Shown: positions 1-7,195, counted from the first letter of the stretch. The stretch: 17,026 bases of DNA from an uncultured Clostridia bacterium (GCA_944383945.1 CALWRL010000010.1:1-17026), one strand, 5' to 3'. Numbers and translations: made by a program. Notes: generated by a model from the letters alone, not told the origin.

Positions 1-476
1 TTACTTCTACTACTGGAAAACCAAAAGTTGAAGTTATGGCAAATAGAATTAATGAAATAAACCCTGATTGCGAAGTCGTTGCGTATAACGATAAATTTTG
101 TTTGGAAAAGGCAGATAAAATTTTTTGTGAAAATTTTGATTATGTTGTTGATGCAATTGATGATATTAACGCAAAAATAACTTTAATAAAAACATGCAAG
201 CAAAAACAAATTAGAATAATCTCTGCAATGGGAGCAGGAAATCGAAAAGGAATTCCAAATTTTGTTGTTTGCGATTTATTTAAAACTTTTAATGACCCTT
301 TTGCAAAAAAATTTAGGAAAATAGCAAAAGACAATTTAATTGATGATTTAGATGTTGCTTTTTCTAGTGAAATTCCAGTTAAAACAGAAGGGGTTGTTGG
401 TTCTACTAGTTATTTTCCATCCGCCTGTGGCATTGTTATTTCATCATTTGTTATTAACAAAATTATTGAGTTATAA
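1..476 (+). CDS. tcdA: tRNA threonylcarbamoyladenosine dehydratase, 3' part (partial)
   Basis: C-terminal part of a ThiF/E1-like ATP-dependent enzyme that cyclises t6A37 of tRNA to ct6A. The frame is open to the window edge (first full codon at position 3); residues before the first ATG at 36 read TSTTGKPKVEV, as in the family, so that ATG is internal. Seen: YVVDAIDDI (acidic strand of the nucleotide-binding fold), then IISAMGAGNRKGIP, the segment CDLFKTFNDPFAKKFRK, and a GSTSYFPSACG near the C-terminus, all in TcdA order. The family is about 250 aa, so the N-terminal third with the nucleotide-binding glycine loop lies outside. TcdA is favoured over MoeB/ThiF because of the CDLFKT...PFAKKFRK segment, which is specific to this branch. 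Stops with TAA; the AT-only hairpin after it (475-494) is too weak to call a terminator. Confidence 0.85.
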   Translation, partial: TSTTGKPKVEVMANRINEINPDCEVVAYNDKFCLEKADKIFCENFDYVVDAIDDINAKITLIKTCKQKQIRIISAMGAGNRKGIPNFVVCDLFKTFNDPFAKKFRKIAKDNLIDDLDVAFSSEIPVKTEGVVGSTSYFPSACGIVISSFVINKIIEL

Positions 477-492
477 AACAATCATAAATGTT

Positions 493-520
493 TTGCTTTA
501 ATTAAAATTGTTGATATAAT
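493..520 (+). promoter_or_regulatory. sigma-A-type promoter of the 528 gene, predicted leaderless
   Basis: TTGCTT at 493-498, 16-bp spacer, perfect TATAAT at 515-520. A start 7 nt after the -10 falls at 527-528, exactly on the ATG at 528, and there is no SD. The mRNA is therefore predicted to begin at or within one base of the start codon. Confidence 0.7.
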
Positions 521-527
521 ATTTTCT

Positions 528-917
528 ATGAAAAAGAATGACAATTTAATAATTTATAAAAAAGATTGCGAAGTTTTGGAAGTTGTTGGGAAAAAGGTTT
601 TAGTTAAAAAAGATGGTGAGAAGTTTGTTGCAGAAACAAATGAAAAGTTAAACAAACAAGATAGAGTTAATATAATAAAAACTTCTAAAGAATTGACTCT
701 TCTTGAAAGCTTTATTTATTTTATACCGGTTGTTTTGTTTTTAATTGGTTTTGGATTTGGTTTCATATTTAAAGAAAATTTATATCACTATTTGTTGGTT
801 TTGGGGCTAACGCTAATAGGTTTTATAATTGTTCTTTTTATCAAATTGTTTTTAGCCAAATTTAAAAAAAATAAATATATAGCAAAAAAAATGAGTAATA
901 ATATAGTGGAGGATTAA
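528..917 (+). CDS. Small two-TM membrane protein, RseC/MucC-like layout
   Basis: 129 aa. Residues ~10-55 are a short beta-rich cytoplasmic domain (EVLEVVGKKVLVKKDGEKF, then QDRVNII), followed by two hydrophobic segments at ~63-82 and ~88-110 and a basic tail. This layout, and the YFIPVVLFLIGFGFGF segment, recall the RseC/MucC family, which in other bacteria acts with membrane redox systems. The cysteine cluster of classical RseC is absent (one Cys at residue 14). An NfeD-like OB-fold protein is an alternative. It lies one base upstream of thioredoxin, so the two are co-transcribed. The start is fixed by the promoter at 493-520. Function is not established by sequence. Confidence 0.6.
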   Translation: MKKNDNLIIYKKDCEVLEVVGKKVLVKKDGEKFVAETNEKLNKQDRVNIIKTSKELTLLESFIYFIPVVLFLIGFGFGFIFKENLYHYLLVLGLTLIGFIIVLFIKLFLAKFKKNKYIAKKMSNNIVED

Positions 918-918
918 A

Positions 919-1230
919 ATGAAAATAATACAAAGCAATGAATTTAATGAAATTATTAACAGCGAGAAGCCAACTATTGTTGATTTTTTTGCAACATGGT
1001 GTGGACCTTGCAAAATGCTTTCTCCTATATTGGAAAAAGTTGAGCAAGATAGCAACGGTCAATTTAATGTTGTTAAAGTTGACATTGATGAAAGCTTGGA
1101 TCTTGCAAGAAAATATGGGATTATGAGCGTTCCAACAATGATTGTTTTCAAACAAGGAGTTGACCAGGAAAAATTAATTGGGTTAAGACAAAAAGCTCAA
1201 ATTGAGGAAACAGTTAAAAAATATCTATAA
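919..1230 (+). CDS. trxA: Thioredoxin
   Basis: 103 aa, normal length for a single-domain cytosolic thioredoxin, which reduces protein disulfides and is recharged by thioredoxin reductase. The active site WCGPC is at residues 27-31 in the usual FATWCGPCKML context, and the cis-proline loop SVPT is at 70-73. No signal peptide or membrane segment. A strong SD (GGAGGAT, ~907-913) precedes the ATG, only one base after the stop of the upstream membrane-protein gene, so translation is probably coupled. Thioredoxin paralogues are common, so whether this is the main housekeeping copy cannot be told. Confidence 0.95.
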   Translation: MKIIQSNEFNEIINSEKPTIVDFFATWCGPCKMLSPILEKVEQDSNGQFNVVKVDIDESLDLARKYGIMSVPTMIVFKQGVDQEKLIGLRQKAQIEETVKKYL

Positions 1231-1238
1231 AAAAGTGT

Positions 1239-1267
1239 TTGTTTTTTATTAGTTTCAAGGTTATAAT
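1239..1267 (+). promoter_or_regulatory. sigma-A-type promoter of the first metallopeptidase gene, predicted leaderless
   Basis: TTGTTT at 1239-1244, 17-bp spacer, TATAAT at 1262-1267. The expected transcription start (1274-1275) coincides with the ATG at 1275, which has no SD. An in-frame codon at 1239 lies inside the -35 box and cannot be the start of transcripts from this promoter. Confidence 0.75.
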
Positions 1268-1274
1268 ATACAAC

Positions 1275-1985
1275 ATGGTTTATGTTTTAATTGGAATAGT
1301 GGTGTTGTTTTTGTTATTTGCGCTGGCGATAGCAACCTATGCTAATGCGCAACTTTTAGACACTTTTGAACAATACAATCGCATTCCTTGTAATAAAAAG
1401 GTTAATGGGGGGCAGTTTGCTCTCTTTTTAACAAACAATTTATTTGGTGGTAGAATATCTGTTGGCAGAACAAAAGGGTATTTAAATGATGGATACAGCT
1501 CTAAGTCTAAAATGGTTGTTCTATCTGAGGCAACCTGTGATGTTGCTAGTGTTGCTGCGCTAACAGTTGTTGCTCATGAGTTTGGGCATGCAAGCCAAGA
1601 TATTTCTAATTCAAAGAAATTTAAACTAAATAAAATTTTAACAAAAGTTGTTAGAATTATTGGATATTTTATGTTTCCGTTTGCAATTGTAGTATTGTTT
1701 TTGGTTTTAATTTTTACAGAAATATACGAAATTGGTTTATCGTTTTTGGTTTTGTCACTTGCTATTTTCCTTTTTGCATTAATTGTTAAACTTGCTTGTA
1801 TACCTCTTGAAAAAGACGCTTCGAATAGAGGATTGGAAATGTTGAAGAAAACTGATACATTTGACGATGAAGAATTGGAAATGGCAAGAGAGCTTTTAAA
1901 ATCTGCTTTATTAACTTATGTTGGAGATTTTTTAAGGTCTATACTTTGGTGGACATTTTTAACAAGAAAATCTAAATTGTTTTAA
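1275..1985 (+). CDS. YugP-like membrane zinc metallopeptidase, divergent paralogue
   Basis: 236 aa from the ATG at 1275. N-terminal TM helix (~2-22), zinc motif HEFGH at residues 101-105, two TM helices (~123-175), then LEKDASNRGLEML with the probable third zinc ligand, and a C-terminal ALLTYVGDFL helix. This is the layout of the Zn_peptidase_2 (YugP) family. The next gene is also 236 aa with HExxH at residue 101, which supports both paralogy and this start. It differs from the usual family pattern before the active site: the conserved TDHYDP segment is replaced by NDGYSSKSK, so substrate contacts may have changed. Substrates are unknown; it probably acts at the cytoplasmic membrane. No terminator separates it from trxA. 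Confidence 0.8.
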   Translation: MVYVLIGIVVLFLLFALAIATYANAQLLDTFEQYNRIPCNKKVNGGQFALFLTNNLFGGRISVGRTKGYLNDGYSSKSKMVVLSEATCDVASVAALTVVAHEFGHASQDISNSKKFKLNKILTKVVRIIGYFMFPFAIVVLFLVLIFTEIYEIGLSFLVLSLAIFLFALIVKLACIPLEKDASNRGLEMLKKTDTFDDEELEMARELLKSALLTYVGDFLRSILWWTFLTRKSKLF

Positions 1986-1998
1986 GGAGGGTTTTGAA

Positions 1999-2709
1999 AT
2001 GTTATATTGGGAATATGTTTTAATGGGGGTTATACTAATTCCGGGAATTATTTTTGCTATTATTGCACAATCGAAAGTTAATTCTGCTTATAACTATTAC
2101 AGTAAAGTTAAGGCTAAAAGCGAGGTTAAAGCTGGGGAGGCTGCACGAAGAATTTTAGATGGGGCTAATCTTGAAAATGTTAAGATTAACACAATTTCTG
2201 GAAGATTAACAGACCATTATGATCCTTCTTCTAACACTGTTTCTCTTTCAAAAGATGTTATAGAATCTGATTCAATTGCTGCGCTTGGCATTGCTCTTCA
2301 TGAAGTTGGGCATGCAATTCAACATAATAAAAAATATTTTCCTGCTAAATTAAGAAACGGGGTTGTTCGTTTTTCTAACATTGTTTCAACTCTTCTTTGG
2401 CCTATGGTTGTTATTGGATTGTTGTTTAACTTTGTTTGGTTAGATGGGCTTTGGGGCGCAATTTTTCTTTGGGGAGGAATTGGCTTTTTTGGACTTGCTG
2501 TTTTGCTTAATTTAGTTACTTTGCCTGTTGAATACAATGCATCTAATAGAGCGTTGAAAATTTTAGAAGAAACAAATATTCTTGACTCAACAGAAATTGT
2601 TGGTTGCAAAAAAGTTTTAAGAGCAGCTGGATTAACTTATGTTGCTGCGCTTGTTATGGCAATTTTAAATCTTTTAAGATTTGTTTTAGTTGTTGCACAT
2701 AGAGATTAA
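1999..2709 (+). CDS. yugP: YugP-type membrane zinc metallopeptidase
   Basis: 236 aa, canonical Zn_peptidase_2 protein. N-terminal TM (~4-24), the family stretch AARRILDGANL, SGRLTDHYDP at ~68-76, zinc motif HEVGH at 101-105 in the context ALHEVGHAIQH, two TM helices (~125-172), then LPVEYNASNRAL with the presumed third ligand, and a C-terminal AAGLTYVAALVMAIL helix. HExxH implies Zn-dependent peptide hydrolysis, but no physiological substrate is established. Unlike its upstream paralogue it has a strong SD (AAGGAGGG, ~1984-1991), so it is translated conventionally from a shared mRNA (13-bp gap). Confidence 0.9.
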   Translation: MLYWEYVLMGVILIPGIIFAIIAQSKVNSAYNYYSKVKAKSEVKAGEAARRILDGANLENVKINTISGRLTDHYDPSSNTVSLSKDVIESDSIAALGIALHEVGHAIQHNKKYFPAKLRNGVVRFSNIVSTLLWPMVVIGLLFNFVWLDGLWGAIFLWGGIGFFGLAVLLNLVTLPVEYNASNRALKILEETNILDSTEIVGCKKVLRAAGLTYVAALVMAILNLLRFVLVVAHRD

Positions 2710-2721
2710 TTTTGATATAAT
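2693..2721 (+). promoter_or_regulatory. sigma-A-type promoter of alaS
   Basis: TTGCAC at 2693-2698 (inside the end of the yugP gene), 17-bp spacer, TATAAT at 2716-2721. Predicted start ~2728 gives a ~20-nt leader with SD GAGAGGG before the ATG at 2748. The leader is far too short for a T-box, so there is no tRNA-sensing control of this synthetase gene. Confidence 0.75.
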
Positions 2722-2747
2722 TTAATTCAAGATAAGCGAGAGGGACA

Positions 2748-4544
2748 ATGGATAAAATCACTAGTAAACAATTAAGAGATAAATGGTTAAATTTTTATAA
2801 GGGTAAGGGACATGTTGATATTGGCGCTGTTTCGTTAATTGGAGATGGTGAAACGGGCGTTATGTTTAATGTTGCCGGAATGCAACCATTAATGCCATAT
2901 TTGCTAGGCGAAAAAGAACACGAAAAAGGAAAGAGACTTTGCAATGTTCAAGGGTGTATAAGAACTGTTGATATTGAAAATGTTGGTGATGAATCTCACT
3001 TTACATTTTTTGAAATGATGGGAAATTGGAGCTTAGGAGATTATTTTAAAGAAGAAAAAGTTGCTTGGACTATTGAACTTTTAACAAAGGAATTTGGATT
3101 TGAGAAAGATAAAATTTGTTCAACTGTTTTTGCTGGCAAAAACGGTGCGCCAAAAGATGAAGAAACAGAAAAAATTCTAATAAAGAACGGAATAAAAAAA
3201 GAGAACATTTTTCACTTAAAAGAAAATTGGTGGGCTTTGGAGGGAATTGAAAATAGCCCATGTGGGCCAGATAACGAATGGTTTTATCCTAAAACAGATG
3301 AAAAATGCTGTGATTCTTGTGATGTTAATTGCGATTGTGGAAGATATGTTGAAATTGGAAACGATGTTTATATGCAATATAAACAACTTGCTGGCAACAA
3401 ATTAGAGGAATTAAGCCAAAAAAATGTTGATACAGGATTTGGATTTGAGCGCAATTTAGCATTTTTAAACGGATATTCAGATGCTTACAAAACCGATTTG
3501 TTTAGAGATGCTATTAAAACAATTGAAATTTCTGCTAATGTAAAATATGGGCAAGACGAAAATGTTACTAGGGCTATTCGTATTATTTGTGATCACACAA
3601 GAACTTCGGTTATGCTTATTGGCGATGTTAAGGGTATTACTCCAAGCAATGTTGGGGCGGGCTATATTCTTAGAAGGTTAATGAGAAGGGCAATTAGATA
3701 TATTAAGAAATTAAATTGTGATTGTGGTTTGTTTAAAGAAGTTGCAAAAGCCTTTATTAATAAATACGGAGATGTTTATCCAAACTTAATTGCTAAGAAA
3801 GATTTTATCTTAGATGAAATTGACAAAGAATATAATAAATTTGAAAAGACATTGGAACAAGGAAATAAAGAGTTTGATAAACTGATTAATAATTTAAAAA
3901 CTTTTGCGCCAGATGTTAAAATTATTGCAGGAAATAAAGCTTTTAGGCTTTTTGATACATTTGGCTTTCCTATTGAGCTGACCCAAGAAATGGCAAGTGA
4001 AGTTGGCTACTTGGTTGATATTGAAGGCTTTAACAAAGCTTTTAAAGAGCATCAAGAAAAATCAAAAATATCTGCTGGTTCGTTTAAAGGAGGGCTTTCT
4101 GATTCGTCTGAGCAAAATGCAAAATTGCACACTGCAACACATCTTCTTTTAGCGGCTCTTAACAAAATATTAAACAAGGAAATTCATCAATGTGGGTCTA
4201 ATATAACTCCTGAGAGATTGCGATTTGATTTTAATTTTGATAGAAAGCTTACAGAAAATGAAATTAAAGAAATTGAAAACGAAGTTAACAAAAACATAAA
4301 TTTAGCCATACCTGTTTCGTGCGAAAAAATGCAAATTGAACAAGCAAGAGCGGCAGGAGCTACAGGAATATTTAACGATAAATATGGAGAAATTGTTTCT
4401 GTTTATACTATTGGAGATGTTAGTAAAGAAATTTGTGGCGGGCCACATGCTGAAAACACAAAAGACCTTGGAAAATTTAAAATAGTTAAAGAAGAAAGCA
4501 GTTCATCGGGAGTTAGAAGAATTAAAGCAATTTTAGAAACTTAA
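2748..4544 (+). CDS. alaS: Alanyl-tRNA synthetase, short form lacking the C-terminal C-Ala/DHHA1 domain
   Basis: 598 aa, against roughly 870 aa for typical bacterial AlaRS. Charges tRNA-Ala with alanine. Order: class II catalytic core with FNVAGMQPLMPYLLG (~40-54), motif 2 TFFEMMGNWSLGDYFK (86-101), SPCGPDNEWFY (~170-180) and motif 3 GAGYILRRLMRRAIR (303-317); tRNA-recognition helical region (~320-440); editing domain with zinc ligands HTATH (461-465) and CGGPH (563-567), where CGGTH is usual. The protein ends at SSGVRRIKAIL, the normal end of the editing domain, so the coiled coil and C-Ala domain are absent rather than frameshifted: a terminator follows at once. An insertion has a cysteine cluster (C187, C188, C191, C195, C197) resembling a zinc-knuckle seen in archaeal-like AlaRS. 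Whether a second alaS exists cannot be seen here. Confidence 0.93.
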   Translation: MDKITSKQLRDKWLNFYKGKGHVDIGAVSLIGDGETGVMFNVAGMQPLMPYLLGEKEHEKGKRLCNVQGCIRTVDIENVGDESHFTFFEMMGNWSLGDYFKEEKVAWTIELLTKEFGFEKDKICSTVFAGKNGAPKDEETEKILIKNGIKKENIFHLKENWWALEGIENSPCGPDNEWFYPKTDEKCCDSCDVNCDCGRYVEIGNDVYMQYKQLAGNKLEELSQKNVDTGFGFERNLAFLNGYSDAYKTDLFRDAIKTIEISANVKYGQDENVTRAIRIICDHTRTSVMLIGDVKGITPSNVGAGYILRRLMRRAIRYIKKLNCDCGLFKEVAKAFINKYGDVYPNLIAKKDFILDEIDKEYNKFEKTLEQGNKEFDKLINNLKTFAPDVKIIAGNKAFRLFDTFGFPIELTQEMASEVGYLVDIEGFNKAFKEHQEKSKISAGSFKGGLSDSSEQNAKLHTATHLLLAALNKILNKEIHQCGSNITPERLRFDFNFDRKLTENEIKEIENEVNKNINLAIPVSCEKMQIEQARAAGATGIFNDKYGEIVSVYTIGDVSKEICGGPHAENTKDLGKFKIVKEESSSSGVRRIKAILET

Positions 4545-4573
4545 AAAAAACACGAGATTAATCGTGTTTTTTT
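4545..4573. terminator. Bidirectional intrinsic terminator between alaS and rpmB
   Basis: Hairpin with GC-containing core CACGA/TCGTG (4551-4555 with 4562-4566), extended by A(6)/T(6). It begins right after the alaS stop. The A-run on the left and T-run on the right make it functional on both strands, ending alaS (+) and rpmB (-). Confidence 0.85.
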
Positions 4574-4594
4574 ATAAGAATTTGAATAATTTTT

Positions 4595-4777
4595 TTATGC
4601 TTTTTTTTGTGTTTTAATGCATTTTGTACATGCGCGAACTGTTTTTTCTTTTCCATCAACAACGACTGTTGTTTGTTGAAGGTTTACATCCCAAGTTCTG
4701 TTTGATTTTCTATTGCTATGGCTAACATTTTTGCCACTCATTTTTCCTTTTCCGCATATTTCACAAACTTTGCTCAT
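4595..4777 (-). CDS. rpmB: 50S ribosomal protein bL28, zinc-binding type
   Basis: 60 aa from the ATG at 4777-4775, preceded by SD GGAGGA (complement of 4782-4787). A longer reading from TTG at 4792 would place the SD inside the gene, so the shorter start is chosen; it also gives the family N-terminus MSKVCEICGKG. bL28 is a late-assembling large-subunit protein. Two CxxC pairs (C5/C8 and C50/C53) identify the zinc-ribbon (C+) form, which in some bacteria is paired with a Zn-free paralogue under zinc limitation. NVSHSNRKSNRTWDVNLQ is the typical core. It is transcribed divergently from yloU-fakA, a conserved Firmicutes arrangement. Confidence 0.97.
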   Translation of the reverse strand: MSKVCEICGKGKMSGKNVSHSNRKSNRTWDVNLQQTTVVVDGKEKTVRACTKCIKTQKKA

Positions 4778-4816
4778 TTTTTCCTCCGACAATCTTGTTA
4801 TTATTTTTACCGACTA

Positions 4817-4845
4817 AGTTTATCATACGATTTAAAAAAAATCAA
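4817..4845 (-). promoter_or_regulatory. rpmB promoter, TAAACT class with extended -10
   Basis: On the minus strand: TTGATT (complement of 4840-4845), 17-bp spacer, TAAACT (complement of 4817-4822) preceded by TGa. An overlapping TATGAT lies at 4827-4822 but has no -35 at a suitable distance. The same TTGNTW-N17-TAAACT pattern occurs before pgk and both tRNA genes. Confidence 0.5.
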
Positions 4846-4927
4846 GTGATTTTTAATAAATTATTAAATCAAAAAAACAACTTTTCTAGTATTTGTTAAA
4901 TAGTTTTATCAATAATGAATTTTTTTG

Positions 4928-4956
4928 TTGCATATTTTTTTATTATGTAGTATATT
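4928..4956 (+). promoter_or_regulatory. Promoter of the yloU-fakA operon
   Basis: TTGCAT at 4928-4933, 17-bp spacer, TATATT at 4951-4956. Predicted start ~4964 leaves a ~28-nt leader that contains the SD TAAGG (4981-4985) before the ATG at 4992. Confidence 0.65.
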
Positions 4957-4991
4957 ATTATTCGTAAGAATTTGTATTTATAAGGTTTTAA

Positions 4992-5342
4992 ATGACAGTT
5001 GATACTAAAAATTATTATGGTAAAATAACCATTTCAGAAGAAAGTATTGCAGTTGTTGCAGGTTATGCAGCGCTTGATTGTTATGGCGTTGTTGATCTTG
5101 TTGCAAATTCTTTAAAAGAAAGTTTAACAGAACTTATTAAAAAACAACCTTATTCTAAGGGTGTTAGAATTTCAAGTGTTGATAGTAGAATTTTTATTGA
5201 TATTTACTGTATTTTAAAATACGGTGTGTCTGTTAGCGCTGTTGCAGAAAGCTTGAAAAGTGCTGTTAAATATAGTGTTGAAAATTTTACGGGTATGATT
5301 GTGGACACTGTTAATGTTCATGTTGTTGGTATCCGTGTGTAA
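4992..5342 (+). CDS. yloU: Asp23/Gls24 family envelope-stress protein (YloU)
   Basis: 116 aa, the family's usual size for YloU. The N-terminal GKITISEESIAVVAGYAALDCYGVVDL matches the family signature in which a short strand precedes an alpha/beta fold. The C-terminus TVNVHVVGIRV is also typical. Asp23 proteins are small, abundant, often membrane-tethered through partners and linked to envelope stress; the YloU member sits almost always before fakA. No TM segment, so cytoplasmic. A 20-bp gap to fakA, without terminator, indicates one operon. Its role in that pathway is not known. Confidence 0.93.
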   Translation: MTVDTKNYYGKITISEESIAVVAGYAALDCYGVVDLVANSLKESLTELIKKQPYSKGVRISSVDSRIFIDIYCILKYGVSVSAVAESLKSAVKYSVENFTGMIVDTVNVHVVGIRV

Positions 5343-5362
5343 TTATAAGGTGGATGATAAAT

Positions 5363-6997
5363 ATGCAAAAAACGATAAATGGTTCGGTTTTTAGGAAGAT
5401 GGTTATGGCAGGCGCTAGCTTGCTTGAACAAAATAAAAAGGTTGTTGATTCTTTGAACGTTTTTCCTGTTCCAGATGGGGATACAGGAACAAACATGTTT
5501 TTGACTATAAAATCTGCGTCAGCAGAAGTTAATAATTGCATTAATAATAGCATGGATTCGCTTTGTGAAGCTTATTCGAAGGGTGCATTAAGAGGCGCTA
5601 GAGGAAATTCTGGGGTTATTACATCTCAAATTATAAAAGGTTTAACTTCTGTTTTGGCGCAACATCAAGAAATAACAACCAAAATTTTTGCTAAGGCAAT
5701 TCAAGAGGGTGCAAACATTGCTTATAAAGCAGTTACAAAACCAAAAGAAGGGACGATTTTAACTGTTATTAGAACAATGGCTGAATCTGCAATTGAGGCT
5801 GCTAAAAAGCATCAGGATTTTGAAGAATTCATGGAAATTGTTTTAGAAAAGGGTGAAGATATTCTTCAAAAAACACCAGAAATGTTGCCTGTTTTAAAGA
5901 AAGCAGGTGTTGTTGATGCAGGCGGAAGGGGTTTAATTGTCCTTTTTACAGGCTTTTATAAAGCGATTTGTGGAGATGAGACACTAACATTTACTTTTGA
6001 CGATTCAAAACCTGTTCAATCTGTTGATGATGTTATTGCTGATATTAACAATTTAGCAGAAATTGAATTTGGCTATTGTACTGAATTCATGATTATTCAT
6101 ATGTTAAAGAAAACCACAGAAGCAGATATTGATAAACTTCGTGAAAAATTAATGGAAATTGGCGATTCTGTTTTATGCATTGGAGATTTAAGTCTTGTTA
6201 AAGTTCATGTTCATACCAATGATCCTAACATGGCGCTTGGATATGCGCTTCAACTTGGTGAAATATGGAACATTAAAATTGAAAACATGAGAGAGCAAAA
6301 CAGAGAATTGAAGAAAAACATGAAAAAGGTTGAAGAGCTAAAACCTTTAGGAATGGTTGCTGTTGCTCCTGGCGAAGGCTTAGCAAATTTGTTTACAGAT
6401 TTAACAGTCGACCAAATTATTGCTGGTGGTCAAACAATGAATCCAAGTGCTGCTGATATTGCTAATGCTGTTGCTAAGGTTTCTGCAGAAAGTGTTTTTG
6501 TTTTCCCTAATAACAAAAATATCATTTTAGCGGCAGAGCAGGCAAAAGCTCTTTCAGATAAAACAATACACGTTATACCAACAAAGAATGTTCCAGAAGG
6601 AATTGCAGCTGCGTTAGCATTTAATCCAGAAGGATCTATTGAAGATAATATAGAATCTATGAATTCTGCAATAGAAAATGTTAAAGCTGGTTCAGTAACA
6701 TATGCTGTTAGGGCAACTCATGTTGATGGTTTTGACCTTTCTGTTGGAGAAATTATTGGCTTAGATGATAAAGCAATTTTGGCAAAAGGAAATGATGTTC
6801 AAAAAACAACTGAAGATTTAGTTGCCAAATTAGTTGATGAAGATAGCGTTAATATAACACTTTTTTACGGTGAAGACATTAATGAATCTGATGCTGAAAA
6901 GTTGAGGGCAGCTCTTGAAAAAACATATCCAGAATGCGAAGTAACAGCAATTTATGGTGGACAACCAGTTTATTACTATATAATTTCTGTTGAATAA
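5363..6997 (+). CDS. fakA: Fatty acid kinase catalytic subunit FakA (YloV, DAK2-type)
   Basis: 544 aa from the ATG at 5363. The ATG at 5354 directly abuts the SD AGGTGG (5348-5353) with no spacer, whereas 5363 has a 9-nt spacer and gives the family N-terminus MQKTINGSVF. FakA phosphorylates fatty acids held by FakB proteins to acyl-phosphates, feeding PlsX/PlsY phospholipid synthesis. N-terminal DhaL-like kinase domain: metal/ATP motif PVPDGDTGTNMF (~35-46, aspartates D38 and D40), then LRGARGNSGV (~76-85) and VDAGGRGL (~187-194). The middle and C-terminal parts (from ~215) match the YloV FakB-interacting region, ending near GGQPVYYYIISVE. Length agrees with the B. subtilis protein (~550 aa). 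No FakB gene is in the window. Confidence 0.95.
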   Translation: MQKTINGSVFRKMVMAGASLLEQNKKVVDSLNVFPVPDGDTGTNMFLTIKSASAEVNNCINNSMDSLCEAYSKGALRGARGNSGVITSQIIKGLTSVLAQHQEITTKIFAKAIQEGANIAYKAVTKPKEGTILTVIRTMAESAIEAAKKHQDFEEFMEIVLEKGEDILQKTPEMLPVLKKAGVVDAGGRGLIVLFTGFYKAICGDETLTFTFDDSKPVQSVDDVIADINNLAEIEFGYCTEFMIIHMLKKTTEADIDKLREKLMEIGDSVLCIGDLSLVKVHVHTNDPNMALGYALQLGEIWNIKIENMREQNRELKKNMKKVEELKPLGMVAVAPGEGLANLFTDLTVDQIIAGGQTMNPSAADIANAVAKVSAESVFVFPNNKNIILAAEQAKALSDKTIHVIPTKNVPEGIAAALAFNPEGSIEDNIESMNSAIENVKAGSVTYAVRATHVDGFDLSVGEIIGLDDKAILAKGNDVQKTTEDLVAKLVDEDSVNITLFYGEDINESDAEKLRAALEKTYPECEVTAIYGGQPVYYYIISVE

Positions 6998-7017
6998 TTG
7001 TTAAAAAATTAAAAGAC

Positions 7018-7046
7018 AGCTTGGTGAAATTCGCCAAGCTTTTTTA
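7018..7046 (+). terminator. Intrinsic terminator of yloU-fakA
   Basis: Stem 7018-7027 with 7031-7040 (AGCTTGGTGA / TCGCCAAGCT, one G-U pair) and a T-run at 7040-7046, 20 nt after the fakA stop. Confidence 0.9.
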
Positions 7047-7195
7047 TTTGCCAAATTAACAAATTAATACAATAAATTGTAGGTATTTATTATATAATAT
7101 ATACAAAATATTGTTTTTTGTTTTTTGCATAGTACTTGCATAGTACTTTGCGTAGTACTTTTATTTCGTAAGTTAAAAGGCTTTAAGCTAACAAA
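7047..7195. other. AT-rich gene-free stretch between fakA and the oxoamine synthase
   Basis: No ORF, tRNA or recognised RNA. It holds a TATAAT (7093-7098) without a convincing -35 and a three-copy 11-12-bp repeat. Since both neighbouring units terminate at its edges, it is insulated from both. Confidence 0.5.
7125..7159. repeat. Three tandem copies of TTGCATAGTACT
   Basis: Copies at 7125-7136, 7136-7147 and 7148-7159 (third reads TTGCGTAGTACT). Period 11 then 12 bp, close to one helical turn; each copy ends in the palindrome AGTACT. Phasing on one DNA face fits protein-binding sites, but slippage in AT-rich DNA is equally possible. Confidence 0.7.

Noticed and set aside
475..494. Terminator after tcdA
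   Set aside because: Only a 6-bp AT-rich stem (AAAACA/TGTTTT) and no following T-run; the -35 box of the next promoter overlaps it.
1239..1274. Upstream in-frame start for the first metallopeptidase (12 extra residues)
   Set aside because: The codon lies in the -35 box, and the shorter protein aligns residue for residue with its paralogue (HExxH at 101 in both).
2728..2747. T-box riboswitch upstream of alaS
   Set aside because: The predicted leader is only about 20 nt; no T-box sequence or antiterminator hairpin is present.
7125..7159. CRISPR array
   Set aside because: Repeat units are 11-12 bp and directly adjacent with no spacers; no cas genes.
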